DNA of 64,000 bases from Sphingomonas sp. TDK1 (GTDB lineage Bacteria; Pseudomonadota; Alphaproteobacteria; Sphingomonadales; Sphingomonadaceae). The notes beneath the pieces are model-generated. The model was not told where the DNA came from. It saw only the letters and a list, made by a program, of their open reading frames with translations, and ran no database searches. Below, piece by piece: positions 16,813 to 25,027 of this stretch. The translations under genes were made by a program, and so were the position numbers. Numbering within the stretch: the stretch's first letter is position 1; each line of letters begins with the position of its first letter. The stretch is from assembly GCF_001650735.1 (NCBI RefSeq), contig NZ_LXVY01000044.1, positions 271,298 to 335,297 on the forward strand, in the 5' to 3' direction.

Positions 16813-17972
16813 CACAGCGCCTCGACGATGGTGACGTTGGCGATGCCACCGCCTTCGCACATAGTCTGCAGGCCATAGCGCTTACCGCGCGCGCGCAGCG
16901 CGTGGATCAGCGTCGCCATCAGCTTGGTGCCGCTGGCGCCGAGCGGATGGCCGAGTGCGATCGCCCCCCCGTTAACATTCAGCCGCGCGGGATCGCCGTC
17001 GACATGGCCCAGCCAGGCGAGCGGCACCGGCGCGAACGCTTCGTTGACTTCGTATAGGTCGATATCGTCGATCGACAGCCCCGCCTTGGCGAGTGCACGA
17101 TCGGTGGCAAACAACGGCTCTTCGAGCATGATCACCGGATCGCCGGCGGTAACGGTCATGTCGACGATCCGCGCGATCGGCGTCAGCCCGTGCGCCTTCA
17201 GCGCGCGTTCGCTCACTACCAGCACGCCGCTCGCCCCATCGCAGATCTGGCTCGCATTGGCAGCGGAGATGACGCCGCCTTCCTGCAACAGCTTCACGCC
17301 ACCTATGCCTTCCAGCGTCGCATCGTAGCGAATGCCCTCGTCTCGAACATGCAGGCCGCCGTCGACCGGCACCGGCACGATCTCGTCGGCAAAGGCGCCG
17401 CCATCGGTGGCGGCGGCGGCGCGGCGGTGGCTTTCGAGCGCATAGCGATCGAGCGTCTCGCGATCGAAGCCATGCTTGCGCGCGATCGCTTCCGCGCCCT
17501 GAAACTGGCTGAACTCGCGCACGCCGAAGCGCGCGGCGATGCTGGGGCTGACCGGGCCGATGCCGATCCCCTCGCGCTGGTGGAACGACAGGTTGGAGAA
17601 CATCGGCACTCGCGTCATGCTTTCGGCGCCCGCCGCGATCACCACGTCCTGCGTGCCGGACATCACCGCCTGCGCCGCGAAGTGGACCGCCTGTTGCGAC
17701 GAGCCGCATTGCCGGTCGATCGTCACCGCCGGCACGCTGGCCGGCAGCTTCGAGGCGAGCACCGCGTTGCGGGCAAAGGCAAATGCCTGCTCGCCCGCCT
17801 GGGTGACGCAGCCGAGGATCACGTCGTCCACCGCCGCCGGATCGATCCCGCTGCGATCGATCAGCGCATTAAGCACGGTGGCGGCGAGATCGGCGGGGTG
17901 CACCCCGGCGAGGCGACCGTTGCGGCGGCCGCCGGCGGTGCGAACGGCTTCGACGATATAGGCTTCGGCCAT
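16812..17972 (-). CDS. Acetyl-CoA acyltransferase (thiolase)
   Basis: This is a 386-residue thiolase. The acylated Cys lies in TIDRQCGSSQQAVH, the second active-site His in NGGAIALGHPLGASG, and the deprotonating Cys in QTMCEGGGIANV. It would cleave 3-ketoacyl-CoA to acetyl-CoA (or propionyl-CoA) and a shortened acyl-CoA. The ATG at 17972 begins MAEAYIVEAVRTAGGRR, the usual N-terminus. It is followed by nitronate monooxygenase with a one-base overlap and preceded by enoyl-CoA hydratase two bases upstream. It is the second thiolase of the operon, so the two probably act on different chain lengths or branched intermediates. Confidence 0.94.
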   Translation of the reverse strand: MAEAYIVEAVRTAGGRRNGRLAGVHPADLAATVLNALIDRSGIDPAAVDDVILGCVTQAGEQAFAFARNAVLASKLPASVPAVTIDRQCGSSQQAVHFAAQAVMSGTQDVVIAAGAESMTRVPMFSNLSFHQREGIGIGPVSPSIAARFGVREFSQFQGAEAIARKHGFDRETLDRYALESHRRAAAATDGGAFADEIVPVPVDGGLHVRDEGIRYDATLEGIGGVKLLQEGGVISAANASQICDGASGVLVVSERALKAHGLTPIARIVDMTVTAGDPVIMLEEPLFATDRALAKAGLSIDDIDLYEVNEAFAPVPLAWLGHVDGDPARLNVNGGAIALGHPLGASGTKLMATLIHALRARGKRYGLQTMCEGGGIANVTIVEAL

Positions 17973-17974
17973 GC

Positions 17975-18757
17975 TCAGACTCCCTGGAAATTCGGTTTGC
18001 GGCGGGCGGCGAAGGCGGCGAACCCCTCCTGGGCCTCCGCCTGTGCGCCGCTGCGTTCGATGGTGGCGGCCTCGCTTTCGAGATGGTCGCGCAGCAATGC
18101 CGCTCCGCCGTCCAGCAACAGTCCGCGCGCTGCACCCAGTGCTCCCGCGGGCGCGGCGACCAGCCGGGCGACGCAAGCCGCCGCCTCCTCCGCCAGCGCT
18201 GCATCGTCGACGGTGGCAGTGACGAGGCCCGATCGCTCCGCTGCCTCGGCATCGAGCCGCTGGTTGGTGAGGATCATCGCCTGGGCGCGGCGCAGGCCGA
18301 TCAGGCGCGGCAGGAACCAGCTCATGCCGCCATCGGGGGTTAGGCCCACACCGGTATAGGCAGCGGTGAAATGGGCCGAGTGCGCGGCGATTACGACATC
18401 GCCGATCAACGCGAGACTGAGCCCGGCGCCCGCCGCCGCGCCGTTGACCACTCCCAGCAGCGGCTTGGGCATCGTCATCAGCGTCAGGATCGCGCGGTTG
18501 AGCGGATCGATCAGCCCGCGCAGCAGGCGTGGCGCCTCGGCCCCCGCGGTTGCCATCGCCGCGACGTCGCCCCCGGCGCAAAAGATGCGGCCGGTACCGG
18601 TCAGCACCACGCAGCGTATCGTCGCATCGGCCGCCACCTCGACCGCAGCCTCAGCCAGCGCCTCGGCAAGCGCGAGGTTGATTGCGTTGCCCGCCTCGGG
18701 CCGATGGAGCCGGATCTGCGCCACCGGACCATCGCGTTCGAGCAGGATCGGGCTCAT
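17975..18757 (-). CDS. Enoyl-CoA hydratase/isomerase family protein
   Basis: This 260-residue crotonase-fold protein has the oxyanion-hole segments GRIFCAGGDVAAMAT and VNGAAAGAGLSLAL. The usual first catalytic Glu region reads GVGLTPDGGMSWFLPRLIG, in which Pro-Asp-Gly-Gly replaces the typical catalytic Glu pattern. This is common in PaaG-type isomerases and other non-hydratase crotonases. The start is taken as ATG 18757, which overlaps the previous stop as ATGA; GTG at 18763 is an alternative. It is one of two crotonase-family members in the operon, and this one may be an isomerase. Confidence 0.9.
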   Translation of the reverse strand: MSPILLERDGPVAQIRLHRPEAGNAINLALAEALAEAAVEVAADATIRCVVLTGTGRIFCAGGDVAAMATAGAEAPRLLRGLIDPLNRAILTLMTMPKPLLGVVNGAAAGAGLSLALIGDVVIAAHSAHFTAAYTGVGLTPDGGMSWFLPRLIGLRRAQAMILTNQRLDAEAAERSGLVTATVDDAALAEEAAACVARLVAAPAGALGAARGLLLDGGAALLRDHLESEAATIERSGAQAEAQEGFAAFAARRKPNFQGV

Positions 18758-19824
18758 TGGCACGCCTCCATCGCGGCGCGCGCGAGGCGCGCGAGCCGGG
18801 GAAAGCTGGCAGCACGTTCGCGGGCATGGGCAGAGGCCGCCGTGCCGCGGATCACCCGTCCCTTGATCCCGTGGAAGATCGCGGCCAGCCGGAAGAAATT
18901 GAACGCGACGTAGAAGTCATAGTCGGGCAGCCCGGCGCGGCCTGTGCGCGCGCAATAGGCGGCGACATAGGCCTGCTCGTCCGGGATCCCCAGCACAGCG
19001 ATGTCCGCCCCGCCCAGCCCCGCGACGATATCCGGCGGCATCCGGTACATCAGCGCGTGATAGGCGAAATCGGCGAGCGGATGGCCGAGTGTCGACAACT
19101 CCCAGTCGAGCACCGCGACGATCCGCGGCTCGCTGGGATGGAAGATCAGATTGTCGCAACGGAAATCCCCATGCACCAGCCGGGTCTCGTCACCTTCGGG
19201 GATGTGCGCGGGCAGCCACGCAACGAGCGCGTCCATGTCCGCATCGCGGCCGGCGTCGATGTCGTCGAGATATTGCCGGGTCCAGCGGCCGATCTGGCGT
19301 GCGAAGTAATTGCCCGGCTTGCCGTAATCGGCCAGCCCGATCACCGCCGGATCGAGCTGGTGCAGCGTGGCGATGGTCGCGTTCATCGCATGGAAATAGG
19401 CGGAGCGCTCCATAACCGGCACATCGGAGAAGGTCGCGTCCCAAAAGATGCGGCCCTCCACGAGGTCCATCACATAGAAGGGCGAGCCGATCACCGCTTC
19501 GTCGGCGCAGACACCGACAACCGCCGCGACGGGCACGTGCGATCCCGCGAGCGCGCGGAGCACGCGCGCCTCGCGCAGCACGTCGTGCGCGCCCTTCAGC
19601 AGCGGGCCCGGCGGCTTGCGGCGCAGCACATAGCGGCGCTTCGGCGTGGAGAGCCGATAGGTCGGGTTAGACTGGCCGCCCTTGAACTGCTCGACGACGA
19701 GCGGCCCGGCAAAGCCCTCCACTTCCGCAGCCATCCAGCGCGCGAGCGCGGCCTCGTCGAAGCGGTGCCCCTCGCGCACCGGCGTGGTGCCGGCATTGCT
19801 CGCCTGATCGAGCGGGGTCGCCAT
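18754..19824 (-). CDS. APH-fold kinase, LvaA/ACAD10-11-type (4-hydroxyacyl-CoA kinase candidate)
   Basis: This is a 356-residue phosphotransferase of the aminoglycoside phosphotransferase/choline kinase fold. The N-lobe has FKGGQSNPTYRL and YVLRRKPPG (ATP-binding Lys); the catalytic loop is LVHGDFRCDNLIFHP, followed by the metal-binding AVLDWELSTLGHPLADFAY. It belongs with the kinases near acyl-CoA dehydrogenases: LvaA of the levulinate pathway and the APH domain of human ACAD10/11, which phosphorylate 4-hydroxyacyl-CoA. The companion ACAD at 20600-21766 and the SDR, hydratase and thiolase genes fit that role. No LvaB-like small partner is seen. It is not an antibiotic-resistance enzyme on this evidence. 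The ATG at 19824 is chosen because the frame upstream lies inside the hydratase. Confidence 0.85.
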   Translation of the reverse strand: MATPLDQASNAGTTPVREGHRFDEAALARWMAAEVEGFAGPLVVEQFKGGQSNPTYRLSTPKRRYVLRRKPPGPLLKGAHDVLREARVLRALAGSHVPVAAVVGVCADEAVIGSPFYVMDLVEGRIFWDATFSDVPVMERSAYFHAMNATIATLHQLDPAVIGLADYGKPGNYFARQIGRWTRQYLDDIDAGRDADMDALVAWLPAHIPEGDETRLVHGDFRCDNLIFHPSEPRIVAVLDWELSTLGHPLADFAYHALMYRMPPDIVAGLGGADIAVLGIPDEQAYVAAYCARTGRAGLPDYDFYVAFNFFRLAAIFHGIKGRVIRGTAASAHARERAASFPRLARLARAAMEACQ

Positions 19825-19826
19825 GG

Positions 19827-20603
19827 TCAGCACCCCTTCCAGGCCGGCGGACGCTTCTCGGCGAAGGCGGCAGGGCCTTCCACCGCATCCTGCGATGCCA
19901 GCATCGCCGCGAGCGCGGGATAGGACCATTGCTCGGCCATCGCCCGTTCTACCGGCGTCTCCAGCCCGCGCAGCACCGCATCCTTGGTAGCGCGCACTGC
20001 CATCGGGCTGCAGGCCAGGATGTCCGCGGCCCATTGCCGGGCGAGCGCCAGCACATCGCCCTCGGTCACCGCATTGACGAAGCCCAGCCGCATCCCCTCT
20101 TCGGCCGAGACCCGCCGGCCGGTGAGCATCATTCCCATCGCCTGCTTGAGGCCGATCGCGCGAGGCAGCCGCTGCATGCCCCCGGCAAGCGCCGCCAGCC
20201 CGACGCGCGGCTCGGGCAGCGCGAACACCGCCCGGGCGTGTGCAACGACGATGTCGCAGGCGAGCGCGATCTCGAAGCCGCCGCCCATCGCCACACCATT
20301 CACCGCCGCGATCACCGGCTTGGTCATGCCGAACCGCGCAGTGAGCCCGGCAAAGCCGCTGCGCGGCGTCTTGAGGCCGCCGCCCGCCGCCTGCTGCTTC
20401 AGGTCATGGCCGGCGCAGAACGCCTTCTCGCCGGTGCCGGTGATGATCGCCACCCATTGATCGGGGTCGGCGGCGAAGGCGTCGAACACCCCCGCCAGTT
20501 CCTCGTGCGCCCCAGCGTGGAGTGCATTGTGCGCCTCCGGCCGCGCGAGCGTGACAATGGTAAGCGGACCGTCGCGTTCGACGGTGATGCTGGACGCGGT
20601 CAT
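19827..20603 (-). CDS. Enoyl-CoA hydratase
   Basis: This 258-residue crotonase-family enzyme has KAFCAGHDLKQQAAGG and VNGVAMGGGFEIALACD forming the oxyanion hole, and EPRVGLAALAGGMQRLPRAIG in the catalytic region. It ends with the family tail FAEKRPPAWKG. The expected reaction is hydration of trans-2-enoyl-CoA to 3-hydroxyacyl-CoA in beta-oxidation. The start is set at ATG 20603, which overlaps the upstream acyl-CoA dehydrogenase stop (ATGA) and gives MTASSITVERDGPL. It lies between the ACAD and the APH-fold kinase, in keeping with a kinase/elimination/hydration sequence. Confidence 0.93.
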   Translation of the reverse strand: MTASSITVERDGPLTIVTLARPEAHNALHAGAHEELAGVFDAFAADPDQWVAIITGTGEKAFCAGHDLKQQAAGGGLKTPRSGFAGLTARFGMTKPVIAAVNGVAMGGGFEIALACDIVVAHARAVFALPEPRVGLAALAGGMQRLPRAIGLKQAMGMMLTGRRVSAEEGMRLGFVNAVTEGDVLALARQWAADILACSPMAVRATKDAVLRGLETPVERAMAEQWSYPALAAMLASQDAVEGPAAFAEKRPPAWKGC

Positions 20604-21766
20604 GCGCGCTCCTTCCATGTGCGCTTGATGTGCTTGGCGAGGCTCCAGCGATGCACTTCGCTGGGGCCGTCATAGATCCGGAAAGCCCGGATCTCGCGGA
20701 ACACCTGTTCGACGATGGTGTCGCCGGTCACCCCGGTGCCGCCCATCACTTGCACGCAGCGATCCGCGACGCGCATCAGCGCCTCGGAAACCGCCACCTT
20801 CGTCATCGAGCTTTCGATGCCGCCGGCTTCACCTGCATCGAGCACGCCGGCGCACCAGTCGATCATCCGCTCGGCCTGTTTGAGGTCGATCAGGTTGTCG
20901 GCGAGCTGAAACCCGACGCCCTCATGGTCGATAAGCAGCTTGCCGAACGCCTGGCGGCAGCAGGCATAGTCGGTGGCGATCTCGTGCGCGCGGATGCACG
21001 CCCCCAGCCAGCGCATGCAGTGTGACAGCCGCGCCGGCGCCAGGCGCACCTGAGCATAGCGAAAACCTTCGCCGCTATGCCCAAGCATCTGGTCGGCGGG
21101 CACGCGCAGATGGTCGATCCGCACCACCGCATGGCCGCCCGGCATCGAACTGTCGATCGTGTCGAGCACGCGTTCGATCGTGATCGCCGGATCGGGCAGG
21201 TCGACCAGGAACATGCAGGCGCCATCGGCGGATTTGGCCATGACGATGCCCAGCCCCGCACCTTGCGCGCCGGTGATGAACGCCTTGCGCCCGTTCACCA
21301 CCCAATGGTTGCCGTGGAGCACCGCGGTGGTCTGCATCATCGACGGGTCGGATCCGGCGCCGCCTTCCTCCGCCGGCTCGGTCATGAAGAAAGCCGAGCG
21401 GACCTCGCCACGCACCATCGGATCGAGAAAGCGGCGCTTCTGCTCGGCGCTGCCCACCTTACCGAGCAGGTACATATTGCCTTCGTCGGGCGCGGCGGTG
21501 TTGAGCGCCACCGGCCCCAGCGGCGACAGGCCAGACAGGCACAGCACGTATGCGGTCTCGCGCTGGGTGAGATGGGTGCCGTCCGCGAGGATATGCGGCG
21601 TCAGCACGCCCGCCGCGCGGGCCAGCTGGCGCAGCTCGGCGACCATCGCATCGCTGGGGCCGTGGGCGTCGCGGCGACGATCGCGCTCAAAGGGCACGAC
21701 CAGCTCGCGCACGAACGCTTCAACGCGGGCGCCGATCTCGGCCGCGCGCGGCGTCGGCGGGTTCAT
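20600..21766 (-). CDS. Acyl-CoA dehydrogenase, ACAD11/LvaC-like
   Basis: This 388-residue flavoprotein has the full ACAD fold: FMTEPAEEGGAGSDPSMMQT near the flavin, a middle beta-domain with VVNGRKAFITGAQG, and the C-terminal helical domain with QVMGGTGVTGDTIVEQVFRE and RAFRIYDGPSEVHR. The C-terminal IYDGPSEVHRWSLAKHI is typical of ACAD10/11-like enzymes, which in humans are fused to an APH kinase domain. Next to a separate APH-fold kinase gene it may eliminate phosphate from 4-phosphoacyl-CoA rather than do simple dehydrogenation. The start overlaps the SDR stop as ATGA. Confidence 0.92.
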   Translation of the reverse strand: MNPPTPRAAEIGARVEAFVRELVVPFERDRRRDAHGPSDAMVAELRQLARAAGVLTPHILADGTHLTQRETAYVLCLSGLSPLGPVALNTAAPDEGNMYLLGKVGSAEQKRRFLDPMVRGEVRSAFFMTEPAEEGGAGSDPSMMQTTAVLHGNHWVVNGRKAFITGAQGAGLGIVMAKSADGACMFLVDLPDPAITIERVLDTIDSSMPGGHAVVRIDHLRVPADQMLGHSGEGFRYAQVRLAPARLSHCMRWLGACIRAHEIATDYACCRQAFGKLLIDHEGVGFQLADNLIDLKQAERMIDWCAGVLDAGEAGGIESSMTKVAVSEALMRVADRCVQVMGGTGVTGDTIVEQVFREIRAFRIYDGPSEVHRWSLAKHIKRTWKERA

Positions 21767-22524
21767 CGCGGCGCCATGCGGATCGCACCGTCGATCCGGA
21801 TCGTCTCGCCGTTGAGCATCGGGTTCGTCACGATCGCCTCGACCAGCCGGGCATATTCGTCGGGCTGGCCCAGCCGCGACGGGAACGGCACCTGTGCGCC
21901 CAGGCTTGCCTGCGCTTCGGCCGGCAGCGTTTCGAGGAGCGGCGTCCAGAAGATGCCAGGCGCGATGGTCATCACTCGGATGCCGTAGCGCGCGAATTCG
22001 CGCGCGATCGGCAGCGTCATGCCGACCACGCCGCCCTTCGAGGCCGCATAGGCGGCCTGGCCGATCTGCCCGTCATAGGCCGCGACCGAGGCCGTGTTGA
22101 TGATCACGCCCCGCTCCTCACCGATCGGGTCCGCAGCGTGCAGGGCGGCGGCGAACTTCGACAGCACGTTGAAGCTGCCGACCAGATTGACCGTCACGAT
22201 CTTCGAGAAGGACGCGAGCGGCAGGGCATTGCCATCACGGTCGATCACCTTGGCGGGCGGGCCGATGCCGGCGCAATTGACCAGGATGCGCGCCTTGCCG
22301 TTGACCGCCTCCGCCTCCGCGATGGCGTTGGCCACGGCCTGCGCGTCGGTCACGTCGACGCGCACGAAATGGCCGCCGAGTTCCGCCGCCAACGCCGTGC
22401 CGAGATCGGCGTTGAGATCGAAGATCGCGACCTTCGCGCCGCTAGCGGCAAGCCTGCGGGCGGTGCCGCCGCCAAGTCCCGATGCACCGCCGGTGACGAT
22501 GGCGGGAACGCCGTTGATGTCCAT
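21763..22524 (-). CDS. SDR-family 3-hydroxyacyl-CoA dehydrogenase (type II-like)
   Basis: This is a 253-residue short-chain dehydrogenase. The cofactor motif is VTGGASGLGGGTARRLA, with Asp in IFDLNADL pointing to NAD(H). The active site has Ser in INTASVAAYDG and YAASK. The long insertion and the C-terminal ETIRIDGAIRMAPR match the HSD17B10/3-hydroxyacyl-CoA dehydrogenase type II group. It probably oxidises 3-hydroxyacyl-CoA to 3-ketoacyl-CoA, or reduces a 4-keto group as LvaD does. A good ribosome-binding site (GAGGAGG) lies upstream of ATG 22524. It is 21 nt downstream of the thiolase stop. Confidence 0.92.
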   Translation of the reverse strand: MDINGVPAIVTGGASGLGGGTARRLAASGAKVAIFDLNADLGTALAAELGGHFVRVDVTDAQAVANAIAEAEAVNGKARILVNCAGIGPPAKVIDRDGNALPLASFSKIVTVNLVGSFNVLSKFAAALHAADPIGEERGVIINTASVAAYDGQIGQAAYAASKGGVVGMTLPIAREFARYGIRVMTIAPGIFWTPLLETLPAEAQASLGAQVPFPSRLGQPDEYARLVEAIVTNPMLNGETIRIDGAIRMAPR

Positions 22525-22545
22525 GCTGTCGATTCCTCCTCGATA

Positions 22546-23736
22546 TCAGATCAGTTCGATCGCGACCGCCGTCGCCTCGCCGCCGCCGATGCACAGCGAA
22601 GCGATGCCGCGCCGGCCGCCCCGGGCGCGCAGCGCGGCGATCAGGGTGACCAGGATCCGCGCGCCGCTGGCGCCGATCGGGTGGCCGAGCGCCGTCGCGC
22701 CACCGTTCACATTCATACGGTCGCTATCGATGCCGAGCTCGCGCATCGCGATCATGGCGACGACCGCGAACGCCTCGTTCACTTCGAACAGGTCCACCTC
22801 GGCAGCGGTCCAGCCGGCGCGATCGAGCGCCTTGCGGACCGCGAACACCGGGGCGGTGGTGAACCATTCGGGCGCATGGGCATGCGCCGCGGTCGCGACA
22901 ATGCGGGCTTGCGTCACGAGGCCAAGCCGATCCGCTTTGTCCACGCGCGTCAGCACCAACGCCGCCGCACCATCGGAAATCGACGCCGAACTCGCGGCGG
23001 TGATCGTGCCGTCCTGCGAAAAGGCCGGGCGCAGCAACGGGACCTTGTCGGGCCGGGCATTGCCGGGCTGTTCGTCGGTTGCGACCTCGATCGTCCCTTT
23101 GCGGCCCGGAACGGGGACGGTCACGATCTCGCCGGCAAAGGCACCCGACGCGACGGCGCGCTGGGCGCGGTCGAGGCTTTCGAGCGCGAAGGCATCCTGC
23201 GCTTCCCTCCCAAAGCCATAATGGCGCGCCGCCTCCTCGGCGAAGGCGCCCATCGGCTTGCCGGGGGCATAGGCATCCTCCAGCCCGTCGAGCATCATCG
23301 AATCGAGCACCCGGCCATGCCCGATCCGCGCGCCCGCGCGATGCCGGGGCAGCAGATAGGGCGCGTTGGTCATGCTCTCCATGCCGCCCGCGACGATGCA
23401 GTCCGCAGCGCCGGCGGCCAGCGTCTCGGCAGCGAGGATCACCGCCTGCATGCCCGATCCGCACATTTTGTTGAGCGTCGTCGCCTCGACCGAGTCCGAC
23501 AGGCCGGCCTTGCGCGCTGCCTGGCGCGCCGGCGCCTGACCGAGCCCCGCCGGCAGCACGCAGCCCATATAGATGCGCTCGACCGCCGTATCGGCAACAC
23601 CTGCTCGGGCAACTGCAGCGCGCACGGCCGCCGCGCCGAGATCGACTGCGCCGAGCGGCGCGAAGGCACCCTGGAACCCACCCATCGGCGTGCGGGCATG
23701 GCCCGCCACCACAATTGCGTCGCGTTCAGAGGCCAC
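22546..23736 (-). CDS. Acetyl-CoA C-acetyltransferase (thiolase)
   Basis: This is a 396-residue biosynthetic/degradative thiolase. The nucleophilic Cys is in LNKMCGSGMQAV, His in NGGATALGHPIGASG and the second Cys in ASLCIGGGEATA. It starts at GTG 23736 (MASERDAIVVAGHARTPMGG), overlapping the end of the upstream acyl-CoA dehydrogenase by 11 nt. It is closer to acetoacetyl-CoA thiolases than the thiolase at 16812-17972, so it may finish the last step of the pathway. Confidence 0.93.
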   Translation of the reverse strand: MASERDAIVVAGHARTPMGGFQGAFAPLGAVDLGAAAVRAAVARAGVADTAVERIYMGCVLPAGLGQAPARQAARKAGLSDSVEATTLNKMCGSGMQAVILAAETLAAGAADCIVAGGMESMTNAPYLLPRHRAGARIGHGRVLDSMMLDGLEDAYAPGKPMGAFAEEAARHYGFGREAQDAFALESLDRAQRAVASGAFAGEIVTVPVPGRKGTIEVATDEQPGNARPDKVPLLRPAFSQDGTITAASSASISDGAAALVLTRVDKADRLGLVTQARIVATAAHAHAPEWFTTAPVFAVRKALDRAGWTAAEVDLFEVNEAFAVVAMIAMRELGIDSDRMNVNGGATALGHPIGASGARILVTLIAALRARGGRRGIASLCIGGGEATAVAIELI

Positions 23737-24853
23737 GGGCGATCACCATGCGCTGGACGTCCGACGTACCCTCGTAAATCTGGCAGACGCGGACGTCGCG
23801 ATAGATGCGGGCGATGCCGAATTCCTCCAGATAGCCATAGCCGCCCAGCGTCTGGAGCGCGCCCGAGACCACCGCCTCGGCGGTCTCCGAGGCGAACAGC
23901 TTGGCCATCGACGCCGCCTCCAGCGCCGGCGCACCGGCATCCTTCAGTGCAGCAGCGTGGAGCACCAGCTGCCGCGCCGCCTCCAGCCGGGTGGCGAGAT
24001 CTGCAAGACGGAAGCCTACCGCCTGGTGTTCGAGGATCGGCTTGCCGAAGCTGCGGCGCTCGCGCGCATAGCCGGTCGCGATGGCGAGCGCCGCCTGCGC
24101 CATGCCCACCGCCTGCGCGGCGATGCCGATGCGCCCGGCTTCCAGATTGGCCAGCGCCAGCGCATAGCCCCGGCCTTCGGCGCCGAACAGCGCATCCTCC
24201 GGCACCACACAGGCATCGAACCGGAGCGCGCAGGTGTCCGATGCCCCCTGCCCCAGCTTGTGTTCGACCTTGTCGACCGAAAACCCAGGCGTGTCGGTTG
24301 GTACGAGGAAGGCGGAGATGCCCCTGCGCCCTAGCGCCGGATCGGTGACCGCGATCACGATCGCGACCGAGGCGATCCGCCCCGAGGTGATGAACTGCTT
24401 GGCGCCGTCGATCCGCCAGCCGCCATCGACGCGGGTGGCACGGGTGCGGATCGCGGCGGCATCAGAGCCCGCTTCGCTTTCGGTAAGCGCGAAGGCGCCG
24501 ATCGCTTCTCCCGCGATCAGCGCCGGCAGCCAGCGTGCCTGCTGCGCCGCCGATCCATGCTGCAGCAGCCCGTTCACCAGGATCGAGTTCTGGATCGAGA
24601 CGATGGTCGAAAGCGCGCCATCGGCCGCGGCGAGCTCGATCAGCGCCAGCGCATAGGCGACGCTATCGGCTCCCGCTCCACCCCACTCGGCCGGCGCGGT
24701 CATGCCCATGAGGCCCATCGCCCCCAGGTCGCGGAACAATGCGGGCGGGAAGCCGCCCTCGGCCTCGAACCTTCCGCTGTCCGGGCGAATGCGTTCCTGC
24801 GCGAATGCGCGGACGGAGTCGCGGATCTGTCGCTGGTCTTCGGTGAGAATCAC
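23726..24853 (-). CDS. Acyl-CoA dehydrogenase (short/branched-chain type)
   Basis: This is a 375-residue flavoenzyme. It has FALTESEAGSDAAAIRTRA (FAD contact), WRIDGAKQFITSG, QAVGFRLADLATRLEAAR, and the C-terminal LQTLGGYGYLEEFGIARIYR with the catalytic-Glu region CQIYEGTSDVQRMVIARGL, typical of short/branched-chain dehydrogenases. The start is taken as GTG 24853 (ILTEDQRQIRDSVRAFAQER follows), preceded by GGAGAGG; upstream in-frame codons have no family similarity. It is the first gene of the nine-gene operon. Its promoter region holds an 18-bp motif shared with the TonB receptor/aldehyde dehydrogenase pair. Confidence 0.92.
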   Translation of the reverse strand: MILTEDQRQIRDSVRAFAQERIRPDSGRFEAEGGFPPALFRDLGAMGLMGMTAPAEWGGAGADSVAYALALIELAAADGALSTIVSIQNSILVNGLLQHGSAAQQARWLPALIAGEAIGAFALTESEAGSDAAAIRTRATRVDGGWRIDGAKQFITSGRIASVAIVIAVTDPALGRRGISAFLVPTDTPGFSVDKVEHKLGQGASDTCALRFDACVVPEDALFGAEGRGYALALANLEAGRIGIAAQAVGMAQAALAIATGYARERRSFGKPILEHQAVGFRLADLATRLEAARQLVLHAAALKDAGAPALEAASMAKLFASETAEAVVSGALQTLGGYGYLEEFGIARIYRDVRVCQIYEGTSDVQRMVIARGL

Positions 24854-24946
24854 ATCGCCTCTCCACCGGCATCCGTTGGCCGGATTGCCGCTGGAACCGG
24901 AATAGCGGACGGTGGTCCTTTGGGCTTTGCCCGGGCGATGCGCGGA

Positions 24947-24964
24947 TTTTGACATTTCTTGCGC
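24947..24964. promoter_or_regulatory. 18-bp regulatory motif, copy 1
   Basis: TTTTGACATTTCTTGCGC lies between the divergent acyl-CoA dehydrogenase and acyl-CoA synthetase genes. It is 94 bp upstream of the minus-strand start and 64 bp upstream of the plus-strand start. An identical 18-mer occurs at 32164-32181 in another divergent promoter region. There is no good -10 box 17 bp after TTGACA, so an activator site, perhaps for the AraC protein at 27690-28550, is more likely than a plain -35 element. Confidence 0.7.
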
Positions 24965-25027
24965 GCCCGTTGCTGCCCCGACCATGCGCGTGGTTCCTCG
25001 CTCGCAGAACAGTGAAGGAGAGGAACG

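Noticed and set aside
18754..19824. Aminoglycoside resistance phosphotransferase
   Set aside because: The fold is APH-like, but the position between enoyl-CoA hydratases and an ACAD and the sequence type match the LvaA/ACAD10-11 group.
22138..24348. A 736-codon plus-strand open frame opposite the thiolase and acyl-CoA dehydrogenase
   Set aside because: It is antisense to two genes with clear active-site motifs and has no motif or plausible start of its own.
24949..24954. TTGACA as a plain sigma-70 -35 box for the acyl-CoA synthetase
   Set aside because: No acceptable -10 hexamer lies 16-18 bp downstream here or at the second copy, and identity extends over 18 bp, which fits an activator site better.
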